From Oenococcus sp. UCMA 16435 (lineage in GTDB: Bacteria > Bacillota > Bacilli > Lactobacillales > Lactobacillaceae): a stretch of DNA of 64,000 bases. Numbering within the stretch: the stretch's first letter is position 1; the number at the start of each line of letters is the position of its first letter. The stretch spans positions 1,860,001 to 1,924,000 of the forward strand of contig CP030868.2 in assembly GCA_004010835.2 (NCBI GenBank), read 5' to 3'. A model generated the notes under the pieces. It saw nothing but the letters and a program-made list of their open reading frames with translations, was not told the DNA's origin and did not search any database. Made by a program: the position numbers and the translations under genes. Below are positions 42,947 through 51,663 of this stretch, one piece after another.

Positions 42947-44461
42947 ATGACAAATTTTAAAGAAGAATATAAAAAACGTGTCACTTTTGCGATCATTTCG
43001 CACCCTGATGCTGGAAAAACGACTTTAACCGAGCAGCTTTTATTACACGGTGGCGTGATTAGACGAGCCGGGACAGTTAAAGGCCGAGGGTCTAACAAAA
43101 TGGCTTCCTCGGATTGGATGGCAATTGAGCAGCAGAGAGGTATTTCCGTCACTTCCTCTGTTTTGCAGTTTAATTATGCTGGCAGGAGGATTAATATCCT
43201 TGATACCCCGGGGCATGAGGATTTTTCTGAAGATACTTATCGGACTTTAATGGCTGTTGATTCTGCGGTAATGGTAATTGATTCTGCAAAAGGAATCGAG
43301 CCTCAAACAAGAAAACTATTTGAAATAGTTTCCAAACGGCATATTCCGATTTTTACCTTTTTTAATAAATTGGATCGTGATGGTCGCCAGGCACTTGATC
43401 TGGTCGATGAATTGGAAAAAACGCTCGGTATCCAAGCTTATGCGATGAATTGGCCGATTGGTTCGGGCCAGGTTTTGCAGGGCATTTATGATTTACAACG
43501 AAATAAATTTATTAAATATAACAATGTGAAAAATCTTGATCAATCTGTTTATGACGAATCAATGGAGGAGATTGAACTTTTAAAAGATGCTGGTAATGTT
43601 TTGGACGAGAATAAAGTTCTTCAGGGTGCCCAGACACCGGTTTTCTTTGGATCGGCTTTGAGTAATTTTGGCGTTGAACAGTTTTTAACCGAGTATTTAA
43701 AATATGCCCCTTCGCCTTCGGAAAAAGCTACAATTGATCACAAAGAGATTCAACCGGATAATGATCAATTTACGGGATTCGTTTTCAAAATTCAGGCAAA
43801 TATGAATCCTAATCATCGTGATCGGATTGCCTTTGTCAGGATTGTCTCTGGAGAATTTCAAAAGGGGATGGAAGTTAACCTTGCTAGAAATGGCAAAAAA
43901 TTGAAGCTCAGTAACGTTACCCAGTTCTTGGCTGATGAGCGTGAAAATATTGAAACCGCTGTTCCTGGGGACATTATCGGCCTTTATGATACAGGAAATT
44001 TTCAAATTGGTGATTCAATCTATACTGGCAAACAAAAAGTTGAATTTGAGCCATTACCGACATTCACACCGGAATTATTCAACCGGGTAATCGCTAAAGA
44101 TGTTATGAAACAAAAATCATATCATAAGGGTATCAAGCAGCTTGTTCAAGAAGGGACTGTGCAATTATTTGAGTCGTGGCATGGGCAGGAATATATTCTT
44201 GGAGCAGTTGGCCAGCTTCAATTTGAAGTATTCCAATTCAGAATGGCTAATGAATATAATTCTCAGGTTATTTTCGAGCCACTTGGTAAAAAGATTGCTC
44301 GTTGGATTAAAGCGGATGAATTGGATGAGAAAATGAATACGTCTCGTTCAATCCTAATGAAGGATCAACAAGGTAATCCGGTTATATTATTTGAAAATCG
44401 TTTTGCTCTTAATTGGTTTGTCGACAAGTACCCTGACGTTGACTTGGAGTCTAAACTTTAG
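42947..44461 (+). CDS. prfC: Peptide chain release factor 3
   Basis: RF3 is the GTPase that recycles RF1/RF2. The 504-aa protein has [16 protein letters not shown], the RF3 signature [43 protein letters not shown] and the C-terminal LEVFQFRM-like block ([14 protein letters not shown]). It has no proper Shine-Dalgarno and a 5' UTR of only about 12 nt if the embedded -10 is used. Confidence 0.94.
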   Translation: MTNFKEEYKKRVTFAIISHPDAGKTTLTEQLLLHGGVIRRAGTVKGRGSNKMASSDWMAIEQQRGISVTSSVLQFNYAGRRINILDTPGHEDFSEDTYRTLMAVDSAVMVIDSAKGIEPQTRKLFEIVSKRHIPIFTFFNKLDRDGRQALDLVDELEKTLGIQAYAMNWPIGSGQVLQGIYDLQRNKFIKYNNVKNLDQSVYDESMEEIELLKDAGNVLDENKVLQGAQTPVFFGSALSNFGVEQFLTEYLKYAPSPSEKATIDHKEIQPDNDQFTGFVFKIQANMNPNHRDRIAFVRIVSGEFQKGMEVNLARNGKKLKLSNVTQFLADERENIETAVPGDIIGLYDTGNFQIGDSIYTGKQKVEFEPLPTFTPELFNRVIAKDVMKQKSYHKGIKQLVQEGTVQLFESWHGQEYILGAVGQLQFEVFQFRMANEYNSQVIFEPLGKKIARWIKADELDEKMNTSRSILMKDQQGNPVILFENRFALNWFVDKYPDVDLESKL

Positions 44462-44465
44462 TAAT

Positions 44466-44494
44466 TTGTCACATCTTTAAAATTTTGTTAAAAT
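44466..44494 (+). promoter_or_regulatory. Strong promoter of the H1-like gene
   Basis: TTGTCA (44466-44471), 17 nt, TAAAAT (44489-44494), with a TG extension (44486-44487). AAGGAGAG precedes the ATG. The set is one of the best promoters in the window, so high expression is likely. Confidence 0.75.
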
Positions 44495-44519
44495 TTGTCT
44501 CGTTAAGTAAGGAGAGAAA

Positions 44520-45113
44520 ATGCCAGAAAAGAAATCAGCAACTGCTAGTCGAACTACAAAAAAGACGACTGCTGCTGCTAAAAAGGCCGCTGAAAAAGCA
44601 GCCGATACTACTAAAAAGACTGTTAAAAAAACTTCAGCCAGTGCTAAAAAAAATGCTGAAAAAGCTGAAAAAAGTGTCAGTGCAGCTAAAAAAACTGTGA
44701 AAAAGGCCGTTCCTTCGGCTAAATCAAGCGTTAAAAAGGCTACTTCTACGGCAAAAAAAACTGCCAAGACTGCAAAAAATTCTGCTAAAAAAACAACCGG
44801 TAAAACAGTCTCTGGAGTTAAAGCCGCAGCTAAAAAAACAACTGCCAAAGCAGCTGACAAGGGCAAGTCAGTAGCTAAAGGTACTAAAGAAACACCTGCC
44901 AAAGGTAAAAAAATAGTTCGGAAATCTGCTAAAAAAACTGTTGCAGCTGTAAAGCCAGTTGTTAAGAAAACGCAGGATACGGCAAAACAAGTTGCTGATA
45001 AAAGCAAAGAGAATATGGATGATGTTTCAAAACAGACTGCTAAAACAACACAACAGGCTGTCGAAGAAACAAAATCCTGGTTTGTAAAATTATTAGATAT
45101 TTTCCGTAAATAA
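44520..45113 (+). CDS. Histone H1-like Lys/Ala/Thr-rich protein
   Basis: The 197-aa protein is composed of degenerate KKT/AAKK/KKA units from residue 3 to about 165 (for example TKKTTAAAKKAAEKAADTTKK, SVKKATSTAKKTAKTAKNSAKK). It resembles the C-terminal tail of histone H1 and bacterial H1-like proteins (AlgP, BpH1). It should be unfolded and bind DNA or RNA, or anionic lipid. The last 12 residues, SWFVKLLDIFRK, form an amphipathic end that could touch membrane. Low-complexity composition makes homology calls weak. Confidence 0.7.
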   Translation: MPEKKSATASRTTKKTTAAAKKAAEKAADTTKKTVKKTSASAKKNAEKAEKSVSAAKKTVKKAVPSAKSSVKKATSTAKKTAKTAKNSAKKTTGKTVSGVKAAAKKTTAKAADKGKSVAKGTKETPAKGKKIVRKSAKKTVAAVKPVVKKTQDTAKQVADKSKENMDDVSKQTAKTTQQAVEETKSWFVKLLDIFRK

Positions 45114-45135
45114 AGTTAAACATGACATCGACTAT

Positions 45136-46719
45136 TTGTTTTTATCGAGTGAATCAATTTTGACAAAACTAACTCGAGAATTAGAAAAAGTTCTCTCAAC
45201 CGATGTGAACTCAAGTATTTTGGTTGATACGATAAATGATTATTCATATACCAAAGCCGAAATTTTGCAAAAAATCAACCAATTTCAAGAGCAACTGCAA
45301 AAGCTGCAGCTCAGACAACCGGGTATCATTCTAACGGCTTCTGGAAATTCGGTTGATTTTGTTGCCCGTTTTTTAACAGAAATATTAAGTGGATTAACAA
45401 TGTATGCCGTTAATCCTAATTTAAAAATTGAGGAATTAGCAGGACTTGCCAAACAAAATCAGTTGTCGGCTATAATTTTAAATCGTAATTATGAAGACCA
45501 ATTTGACAAGTTTTCTAAATTGTCGGGAATAGATTTTGGTGAAGCTTTAGAGCTGTCAAATGGTGATATTATTCATCGAGTTGTGCATCAGCAGACAATT
45601 GAGCATCACTTTGTTTTCCCTGATAAAAACAAGCCTGAAGAGCAATATGCGAGTTTGCTGTACACTTCCGGCACAACCGGAAAGCCTAAAGCAGTTGGAA
45701 TTAATCACGAACAGGTTTTTGCTGCCGCTAAAAATGTAATTCAGTCCCAAGAATTATCATTATCTGATATTGGATATCAGGTTTTGCCTTTGTTTCATGT
45801 TAATGGTCAAATTATTGCTTTGATTTCTCAAATTTTAGCTGGTGGTAAGTTAGTAATTCCAGAAAAATTTTCAGCATCGAAATTTTGGCCGCAGATAGAA
45901 AAGTATCATATTACCTGGGCTTCGGCGGCGCCGGCAATTATAGGTATTCTAAACAAGACAAAAAATAATGCTAAAAATTATTTGAGTTTACCAGAAAAAC
46001 AGAAAAGTTTTCGTTTTTTGCGTTCAGCAAGTGCACCTCTTTCTAAGAAAGCGGCTGATTCATTTCAAAAGAATTTTGGAATTTTGTTGGTTGAATCTTA
46101 TGGAATGACTGAGGCTGCTGGGCAAATTTCCGTTAATCCTCAGCAGAAAAATAGGCAAAAACTTGGCTCTGTCGGGCTTCCAACGGTTGAGAAATTAACA
46201 ATTCGCGATTCTAATTCCCATCAAGAGAAAAAGATTGGCGAAATTGGCGAAATTTCTTTGTCCGGTCCAAGTGTTATTAAAAATTACTTGTGGTCCGAAA
46301 ACAAAGCTGATTTTGTTGATGGCTGGTTTTATACCGGTGATTTGGGTTATTTGGACAGAGATGGTTATTTGTTTATTGTCGGTAGAAAAAAAGAGATTAT
46401 AAATCGTTCCGGCGATAAACTCAGTCCGACAATGATTGAAGAGCCCTTTCGAAAATTAAGTGAACTCGATGATTTAGTTGCTCTCGGTATTCCAGACGAA
46501 ATATATGGCGAAGTTCCAGCTTTGGTTGTTCAAACATCAATTACCAATCTAAAAAAACTAAAATCTGATTTAGAGGATATTTCCAAAAATAGTTTGTCAC
46601 CGATCGAACGGCCGGTAAAGTTTTTTATCAGTAAAAAACTGATAAAAAATGCGATGAACAAGGTCCAAAGAAAAAAGATTCAAAAGCAAATTTCCACTGG
46701 CATATTAAAGCAATTATAA
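45136..46719 (+). CDS. AMP-dependent acyl-CoA synthetase/ligase
   Basis: The 527-aa adenylate-forming enzyme has the P-loop YTSGTTGKPKAVG, the LPLFHVNGQI segment, SASAPLSKKAADSF, YGMTEAAGQISVNP, FYTGDLGYLDRDGYLFIVGRKKEIINRSGDKLSP, and the C-terminal lysine in NAMNKVQRKKI. It resembles fatty acid/oxalate-type CoA ligases; the substrate is unknown. The start is uncertain: TTG 45136 (used here) or TTG 45160. A 13-codon ORF begun by ATG 45122 ends on the second TTG as TTGA. Confidence 0.85.
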   Translation: MFLSSESILTKLTRELEKVLSTDVNSSILVDTINDYSYTKAEILQKINQFQEQLQKLQLRQPGIILTASGNSVDFVARFLTEILSGLTMYAVNPNLKIEELAGLAKQNQLSAIILNRNYEDQFDKFSKLSGIDFGEALELSNGDIIHRVVHQQTIEHHFVFPDKNKPEEQYASLLYTSGTTGKPKAVGINHEQVFAAAKNVIQSQELSLSDIGYQVLPLFHVNGQIIALISQILAGGKLVIPEKFSASKFWPQIEKYHITWASAAPAIIGILNKTKNNAKNYLSLPEKQKSFRFLRSASAPLSKKAADSFQKNFGILLVESYGMTEAAGQISVNPQQKNRQKLGSVGLPTVEKLTIRDSNSHQEKKIGEIGEISLSGPSVIKNYLWSENKADFVDGWFYTGDLGYLDRDGYLFIVGRKKEIINRSGDKLSPTMIEEPFRKLSELDDLVALGIPDEIYGEVPALVVQTSITNLKKLKSDLEDISKNSLSPIERPVKFFISKKLIKNAMNKVQRKKIQKQISTGILKQL

Positions 46720-46720
46720 T

Positions 46721-47197
46721 TTATTTGTGTTTATCCATTTCCTGATTCAAAAGTTCATCGACATGAAGATTTCCGATTGTGTTTTTATGTCCTTTCACCC
46801 AATGAAAAATTAAGTAAGGTTTTAATTCTAAATACATCGGATAAAGGGTCTGCCACATTGCAAGATTTGGCCGCTCTTTTTTTGTCTTCATCCATTTATC
46901 CAACCATCCCTTTTCCATAGGATCCAAAACGTAGTGTGAATCGCTGATTAATTCAATTTTTTGGCCTTTTAATTCTTTTGTATTGGTGATTTTTCTAAAA
47001 GCTGAACCGACTGCCATTAATTCCATTGCATTATTTGTTGCTCCAAACTTAAACCCCGAGGAAACCAACTGTGTTTTTTCGTTCTCGATAATATACGCCC
47101 ATGCTGATAAATCATGTTCGTGTACATGTTGGCCAAGCTTGTTTCCGGTATTACGATTCCCACCATCCGTATAAACTCTAATTAGTGAATCATTCAT
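46721..47197 (-). CDS. rnhA: RNase HI-family ribonuclease
   Basis: The 158-aa protein has the RNase H active-site set: Asp in RVYTDGGNRNTG, Glu in NNAMELMAVGSAF, Asp in ELISDSHYVLD, and the final Asp in LHVDELLNQEMD. It would cut RNA in RNA-DNA hybrids. No N-terminal hybrid-binding domain is present. It is convergent with the CoA ligase (1 bp gap). Confidence 0.9.
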   Translation of the reverse strand: MNDSLIRVYTDGGNRNTGNKLGQHVHEHDLSAWAYIIENEKTQLVSSGFKFGATNNAMELMAVGSAFRKITNTKELKGQKIELISDSHYVLDPMEKGWLDKWMKTKKERPNLAMWQTLYPMYLELKPYLIFHWVKGHKNTIGNLHVDELLNQEMDKHK

Positions 47198-47215
47198 ATT
47201 TTTATCTTGCCACAG

Positions 47216-47244
47216 TTTTCAAGGATAATTTGTATTGATAGAAT
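47216..47244 (+). promoter_or_regulatory. ftsW promoter, leaderless configuration
   Basis: TTTTCA (47216-47221), 17 nt, and TGA-TAGAAT (-10 at 47239-47244) end 6 nt before the GTG start at 47251. There is no Shine-Dalgarno. Confidence 0.55.
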
Positions 47245-47250
47245 AAACAG

Positions 47251-48492
47251 GTGAGCAAAATACTCAAACAATTGGATTGGTTCATTATTGGACCTTTTTT
47301 ATTTTTAAGTCTGATTGGCGTGTTGATGGTTTTTTCATCTTCAGCTGACTACTCGGAGGGAGCCTTTAGTTTCTTGATTCGTCAGTCAATCTTTGCCGTG
47401 ATTGGTGTTGCGACAGTTCTTATTTTTTATTTTTTTGTCAAAATTAACTGGCTTGCTTCACCCAAATGGACTTCTCTGGCGATGTTGATCACTTTTGGCT
47501 TATTATTGTTTGCTCGCTTTATTGCTCCTGCTACCGCTGGAACTGGTGCGCATGGATGGATTAACCTGCCAATGTTTAATATTCAGCCGGCTGAAATTTT
47601 TAAGATTGTTATTATTCTCTACTTAGCTTCTTTGTCATCTCATCGTTTGGACAAGTATCAAAGAAAATCTAAGAAGCTTCGTTCTGGCAGTTCTGTTAAT
47701 CAAAAAACAGTTGAAAAAGTACAAACGATTTTTGGTTATACACGTTTTCAAGTTATCTTTGTTTTATTGAATTTGATGATTGTTATTTTAATGCCTGACC
47801 TAGGGAATGCTTTAATTGCACTTTTTTTGATTGCTGTGATTATTTTTTCTTCCGGATTAAATCCCAAGTATCTTTTTTTCTCAATTGCCTTAATTTTGAT
47901 TATTTATATTTTTTTACCAGCGATTATCAAGCAAATTCCGGAAAGCTTTTTGTCCAGTCATTATCAAGCCCGTCGTTTATTGATATTTTTAGATCCTTGG
48001 CCGTATGCAAAGAATCAATCCTTGCAGTTGGTTAATTCTTTTTATGCAATTGCTCACGGAGGATTATTTGGAGTTGGTTTAGGAAATTCTATTGAAAAAA
48101 TGGGCTATCTTCCGGAAGCCAATACGGATTTTATTATGGCCGTTTTTGTTGAAGAACTTGGATCAGTCACGTTATTTATTGTTCTTGGGATCTTATTGCT
48201 TATGATTGGAAGAATGTTTTATATTGCATTTCATATCAGGAATAATTTTGGACGTTTAGTTCTTTATGGCATTGCCAGTTATTTCTTCATCCAAGCTTTG
48301 GTAAATTTAGGCGGAATCATTGGCGTTCTTCCATTGACAGGTGTGACTTTTCCTTTTATCTCATATGGTGGATCATCATTTTTGATTAGTTCAATATCGG
48401 TCGGAATTGCCTGTGTGGTTTCACGGACTTATAGCGAACAGATAAACGGAAGAAAACGTCGACAAAAGCCAAGAATGAGGGTACAAAAATGA
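47251..48492 (+). CDS. ftsW: FtsW/RodA-type peptidoglycan polymerase (SEDS)
   Basis: The 413-aa polytopic protein starts at GTG. It has the SEDS pattern: LIGVLMVFSSSADYSEG, GAHGWINLPMFNIQPAEIFKI, MPDLGNALIALFLI, the loop YQARRLLIFLDPWPYAKNQSLQLVNSFYAIAHGGLFGVGLGNSIEK (catalytic loop area), LPEANTDFIMAVFVEELG and TGVTFPFISYGGSS. Its partner would be a class B PBP. It overlaps rsmD by 4 bp. The FtsW rather than RodA call rests on gene order. Confidence 0.9.
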   Translation: MSKILKQLDWFIIGPFLFLSLIGVLMVFSSSADYSEGAFSFLIRQSIFAVIGVATVLIFYFFVKINWLASPKWTSLAMLITFGLLLFARFIAPATAGTGAHGWINLPMFNIQPAEIFKIVIILYLASLSSHRLDKYQRKSKKLRSGSSVNQKTVEKVQTIFGYTRFQVIFVLLNLMIVILMPDLGNALIALFLIAVIIFSSGLNPKYLFFSIALILIIYIFLPAIIKQIPESFLSSHYQARRLLIFLDPWPYAKNQSLQLVNSFYAIAHGGLFGVGLGNSIEKMGYLPEANTDFIMAVFVEELGSVTLFIVLGILLLMIGRMFYIAFHIRNNFGRLVLYGIASYFFIQALVNLGGIIGVLPLTGVTFPFISYGGSSFLISSISVGIACVVSRTYSEQINGRKRRQKPRMRVQK

Positions 48493-49049
48493 GAGTTATC
48501 GCTGGAAAAAATCATGGTCTGCGTTTAAAAATGGTTCCTTCGAAATTGACTAGGCCAACCACTGAAAAAGTTAAAGAGGCGCTTTTTTCTATTATCGCTC
48601 CCTATAACAAGTCTGGGATTGTTTTGGATTTATATGCAGGTTCCGGTTCTTTGGGAATTGAAGCTGTTTCCAGAGGCTATCGGAGGGCTTATTTAGTTGA
48701 TCACGCCAGGCCTGCAATTGAGGTAATCAAAAATAACGTCATTGCAACAAAAAATCCGGAAAATTTTGAAATAATCAAGGCACCGGCCAGCCAGGCAATT
48801 AAACAATTTTTTGATGACAAAATCCAATTTAATTTAATAATTTTTGATCCGCCTTATGCAAAACAACATATAGCTAAAGATATTTCTAATTTAACGGAAT
48901 ATAATTTATTAGCAGAGCACGCCTTAATTGTTGCTGAGACGGACCGATCTGGTTTTAATTCTCTAAATAGTAATCTGCCTAGCGGATATACTGTTTTGTC
49001 GAAGAAAGATTATGGAATTACCCATTTAACGGTAATGGAAAGGGATTAA
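48489..49049 (+). CDS. rsmD: 16S rRNA (guanine(966)-N2)-methyltransferase
   Basis: The 186-aa protein begins MRVIAGKNHGLRLK and has RPTTEKVKEALFSII, the SAM motif VLDLYAGSGSLGIEA and the catalytic IFDPPYAK. It overlaps ftsW (ATGA) and is 2 bp before coaD, the widespread rsmD-coaD pair. Confidence 0.95.
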   Translation: MRVIAGKNHGLRLKMVPSKLTRPTTEKVKEALFSIIAPYNKSGIVLDLYAGSGSLGIEAVSRGYRRAYLVDHARPAIEVIKNNVIATKNPENFEIIKAPASQAIKQFFDDKIQFNLIIFDPPYAKQHIAKDISNLTEYNLLAEHALIVAETDRSGFNSLNSNLPSGYTVLSKKDYGITHLTVMERD

Positions 49050-49051
49050 AC

Positions 49052-49525
49052 ATGGTAAAAGCTGTTTTTCCGGGATCTTTTGATCCCTTAACCTTTGGTC
49101 ATTTGGATGTCATTGGCCGTTCAGCGCTTCTTTTCGATGAAGTGATTGTGGCTGTTGGCATTAATACGAGCAAAACAGCAATGTTTACGACTGAAGAAAA
49201 AATAACTTTAATTTCCAACAACACTAAAGATTTGAAGAATGTTTCCGTATTGCCAATGCCTGGCCTGACCTTTAAGTTCGTTACGTCAATCGGAGCAGAT
49301 GTAATTGTTCGTGGAATCAGAAATGTTAGAGATTACGAGTATGAACGCGATATTGCGGAAATTAATCATCGTCTTGGAAATGTTGATACAGTTTTGTTAC
49401 CATCGAAGGCTGTTTATCAAGATATTTCTTCATCTAACTTAAAAGAAGTCGCAAAATTCGGGGCTGATATTAGTCATTTTGTGCCCGAAAACGTTCTAAA
49501 ACTGATAAAGTTAAAACTTAAATGA
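49052..49525 (+). CDS. coaD: Phosphopantetheine adenylyltransferase
   Basis: CoaD makes dephospho-CoA from ATP and 4'-phosphopantetheine. The 157-aa protein has AVFPGSFDPLTFGHLDVI, GVDVIVRGIRN-type (GADVIVRGIRNVRDYEYE) and the SSSNLKEVA(K)FG motif. It overlaps the next gene by 4 bp. Confidence 0.96.
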   Translation: MVKAVFPGSFDPLTFGHLDVIGRSALLFDEVIVAVGINTSKTAMFTTEEKITLISNNTKDLKNVSVLPMPGLTFKFVTSIGADVIVRGIRNVRDYEYERDIAEINHRLGNVDTVLLPSKAVYQDISSSNLKEVAKFGADISHFVPENVLKLIKLKLK

Positions 49526-50616
49526 AAAAGAAAACACTTGTCACAATTATTTCTAGTTTTACCGCTTTTATGGTAATGGTCATTGGCGTATCTTTTTACT
49601 TACTTTTGCCGATGAATGCTTATGTGGAGACCCCTGGTGAAGCAGATAATATAAAACAATTTATGACTGTTGCCGGAAAACGAGATCAAACAAAAGGATC
49701 TCTTCGACTTGTTTCAGTATATTTATCCCAGGCAAATCATCTGGATTGGTTGATCAGCAAATTTAACGGTGCGTATTCGATTGAACCTAAAACAGAAGTT
49801 CAGGGAAATGTTTCGAATAGCGTTTATGAGGCAATAAGTAAATATCAAATGAAAGAGGCGATTTTGTCAGCTGAAGAAGTTGCTTTTAAAGCTGCTGGAA
49901 TGGCTGATAAAGTGAAATCCAAATACCAAGGGATCTATGTTGCCAGTATTACGAAAAAATCGCATTTTGCCAAGAAAATTAAAGTTGGCGATACAATCAC
50001 GAAAGTTAACGGAAACCACTTTAATAATGCTGCTGGATATCAAAAGTATTTAGCTGATATGCCGGTTGGCGAAAAGGTTACTTTGACCATTCTACGAAAT
50101 AATAAAACAATTAAAATTTCTGGTAAGACAATCCATTTAGCTAATACGAAAGATAAAGAATACCCGAAGGGGAGAAGCGGGATTGGAATTGGCCTAGTTG
50201 ATGATGTTGAAGTTACTACTGATCCAAAGGTTAAGGTCAATGTTGGCCAGATTTCCGGACCTTCAGGTGGGCTCATGTTTACTCTTCAACTATATTCTCA
50301 GTTATCCGGCGATGATATCAAAAAAGGGCGTAATATTTCTGGAACGGGAACAATCGATGATCAAGGAAAAGTTGGTGAAATTGGCGGTATTGATAAAAAA
50401 ATAATTGCTGCAAAAGAAGCCGGCTCAACGGTTTTCTTCGCTCCTTATGTAAAACCGACTAAAGAAAATCTTAAATTAGATGATGGTGAGACTAATTGGC
50501 AGGCGGCGGTTAAAGCACAAAAAGAGTATGCACCGAAAATGAAACTTGTTCCGATCCGTAATTTCCAGGATGCTCTTAATTATTTAAAATATGGAAAAAT
50601 TATTAAAACGAAGTAA
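49522..50616 (+). CDS. PDZ-domain Lon-like serine protease (YlbL/SepM family)
   Basis: The 364-aa protein has one N-terminal membrane helix, then a PDZ domain (GIYVASITKKSHFAKKIKVGDTITKVNGN) and a C-terminal S16/Lon-like domain. The catalytic Ser is in ISGPSGGLMFTLQLY and the Lys in GGIDKKIIAAKEAGS. SepM processes the competence peptide in streptococci; here it sits one terminator upstream of the comG operon. Four-gene operon ftsW-rsmD-coaD-ylbL. Confidence 0.9.
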   Translation: MKKKTLVTIISSFTAFMVMVIGVSFYLLLPMNAYVETPGEADNIKQFMTVAGKRDQTKGSLRLVSVYLSQANHLDWLISKFNGAYSIEPKTEVQGNVSNSVYEAISKYQMKEAILSAEEVAFKAAGMADKVKSKYQGIYVASITKKSHFAKKIKVGDTITKVNGNHFNNAAGYQKYLADMPVGEKVTLTILRNNKTIKISGKTIHLANTKDKEYPKGRSGIGIGLVDDVEVTTDPKVKVNVGQISGPSGGLMFTLQLYSQLSGDDIKKGRNISGTGTIDDQGKVGEIGGIDKKIIAAKEAGSTVFFAPYVKPTKENLKLDDGETNWQAAVKAQKEYAPKMKLVPIRNFQDALNYLKYGKIIKTK

Positions 50617-50621
50617 TTTAT

Positions 50622-50647
50622 AAAAAAAGCCATTTTTGGCTTTTTTA
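50622..50647 (+). terminator. Terminator between ylbL and comGA
   Basis: AAAAAAGCCA and TGGCTTTTTT form a 10-bp stem with a T-rich loop and tail. It isolates the comG operon, which must have its own promoter. Confidence 0.8.
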
Positions 50648-50662
50648 TTTTTGGCAAAAAAA

Positions 50663-50670
50663 TACGTATT
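50663..50670 (+). promoter_or_regulatory. Candidate competence-sigma box before comGA
   Basis: TACGTATT matches six of eight positions of the streptococcal cin-box TACGAATA (ComX promoters). It follows a T/A-rich tract and lies 18 nt before the comGA ATG; no SigA -35/-10 pair is visible between the terminator and the gene. TAGGAG is the ribosome-binding site. The assignment is inference. Confidence 0.35.
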
Positions 50671-50688
50671 AATTAATAGGAGCCAAAA

Positions 50689-51663
50689 ATGCAAAGTTAT
50701 TTTAAGTCAATTTTAAAAGAAGCCGTTAGCTCGAATTCAACCGATATTTATCTTTTACCAGAGAATGAATATTATCAGATTAAATTCCATAATGGCCGCC
50801 GACCCAGGAGCTTTCGAATAGTCAGCCAATTAGTCGCAGAAAAATTATTCAGTTTCCTTAAATTTCGAGCACAAATGAATATTACGGAAAATCGACGTCC
50901 CCAAATGGGTTCAATGGATTGGTCTCTTGACAAACAAAATTTGTCTCTAAGGATTTCTACCGTTGGCGATTTTAAAAACCAGGAAACAATGGTAATCAGA
51001 ATTCTTTATGATCGCGAAATCCACAATCTTATTTGGCTTAAAAAGGAACAGTTTTTTCATTTAAAACAGATAATTCCTTCACAGGGATTAGTTGTCGTTG
51101 CTGGACCGACCGGTTCTGGAAAGACAAGTACGATTCATGAACTATTACGTGAATATACAGGCGAAAAACTCGTTCTCACGATTGAAGATCCTGTTGAAAT
51201 AAAAAATGCAAAGTTTATTCAACTGCAGATAAATCAGCATGCTTCAATGTCTTATCTTGATCTGATCAAGGTTGCTCTACGCCACCATCCCGACATTTTA
51301 TTAATCGGTGAAATTCGTGATGCGCAGACTGCCCAAGCGACGATTCAAGCTGCTTTGAGTGGCCATTTGGTTTTTTCAACGATTCATGCCAATTCTGCAA
51401 ATACTGTCAGCAATCGTTTATTGGAGCTTGGCGTCGACAAATCTTTATTAAAAGATGTTTTAAAATTAGCTATCTATCAGCGCCTTTTACAACAAGCTGA
51501 TGGTTCGCTTGCAGCAGTTGCTGATTGGAAAGAGGAGCAGCAGATTTTTGACCAATCAGCAAAGAATTTTGGATCTTCCTGGAAGGAAACATTGGATGGG
51601 GCTTTTAAAAGCAAAAGAATATCTTCGAAAGTATACGAAGAATACAAAAAAATTGCCGCGTAG
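50689..51663 (+). CDS. comGA: Competence ATPase ComGA
   Basis: ComGA is the secretion-type ATPase that builds the transformation pilus. The 324-aa protein has Walker A GPTGSGKT (139-146), the Asp box TIEDPVEI, Walker B HHPDILLIGEIRDAQTA and the His box LSGHLVFSTIHANSA. The zinc-binding tetra-Cys motif of some GspE proteins is absent. It overlaps comGB by 68 bp. Confidence 0.94.
   Translation: MQSYFKSILKEAVSSNSTDIYLLPENEYYQIKFHNGRRPRSFRIVSQLVAEKLFSFLKFRAQMNITENRRPQMGSMDWSLDKQNLSLRISTVGDFKNQETMVIRILYDREIHNLIWLKKEQFFHLKQIIPSQGLVVVAGPTGSGKTSTIHELLREYTGEKLVLTIEDPVEIKNAKFIQLQINQHASMSYLDLIKVALRHHPDILLIGEIRDAQTAQATIQAALSGHLVFSTIHANSANTVSNRLLELGVDKSLLKDVLKLAIYQRLLQQADGSLAAVADWKEEQQIFDQSAKNFGSSWKETLDGAFKSKRISSKVYEEYKKIAA

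Noticed and set aside
44477-45007. Long open frame opposite the H1-like gene
   Set aside because: It is the complement of Lys/Ala/Thr repeats, giving a Leu/Phe/Ala-rich artefact. It has no ribosome-binding site, and the plus-strand gene has a strong promoter and Shine-Dalgarno.
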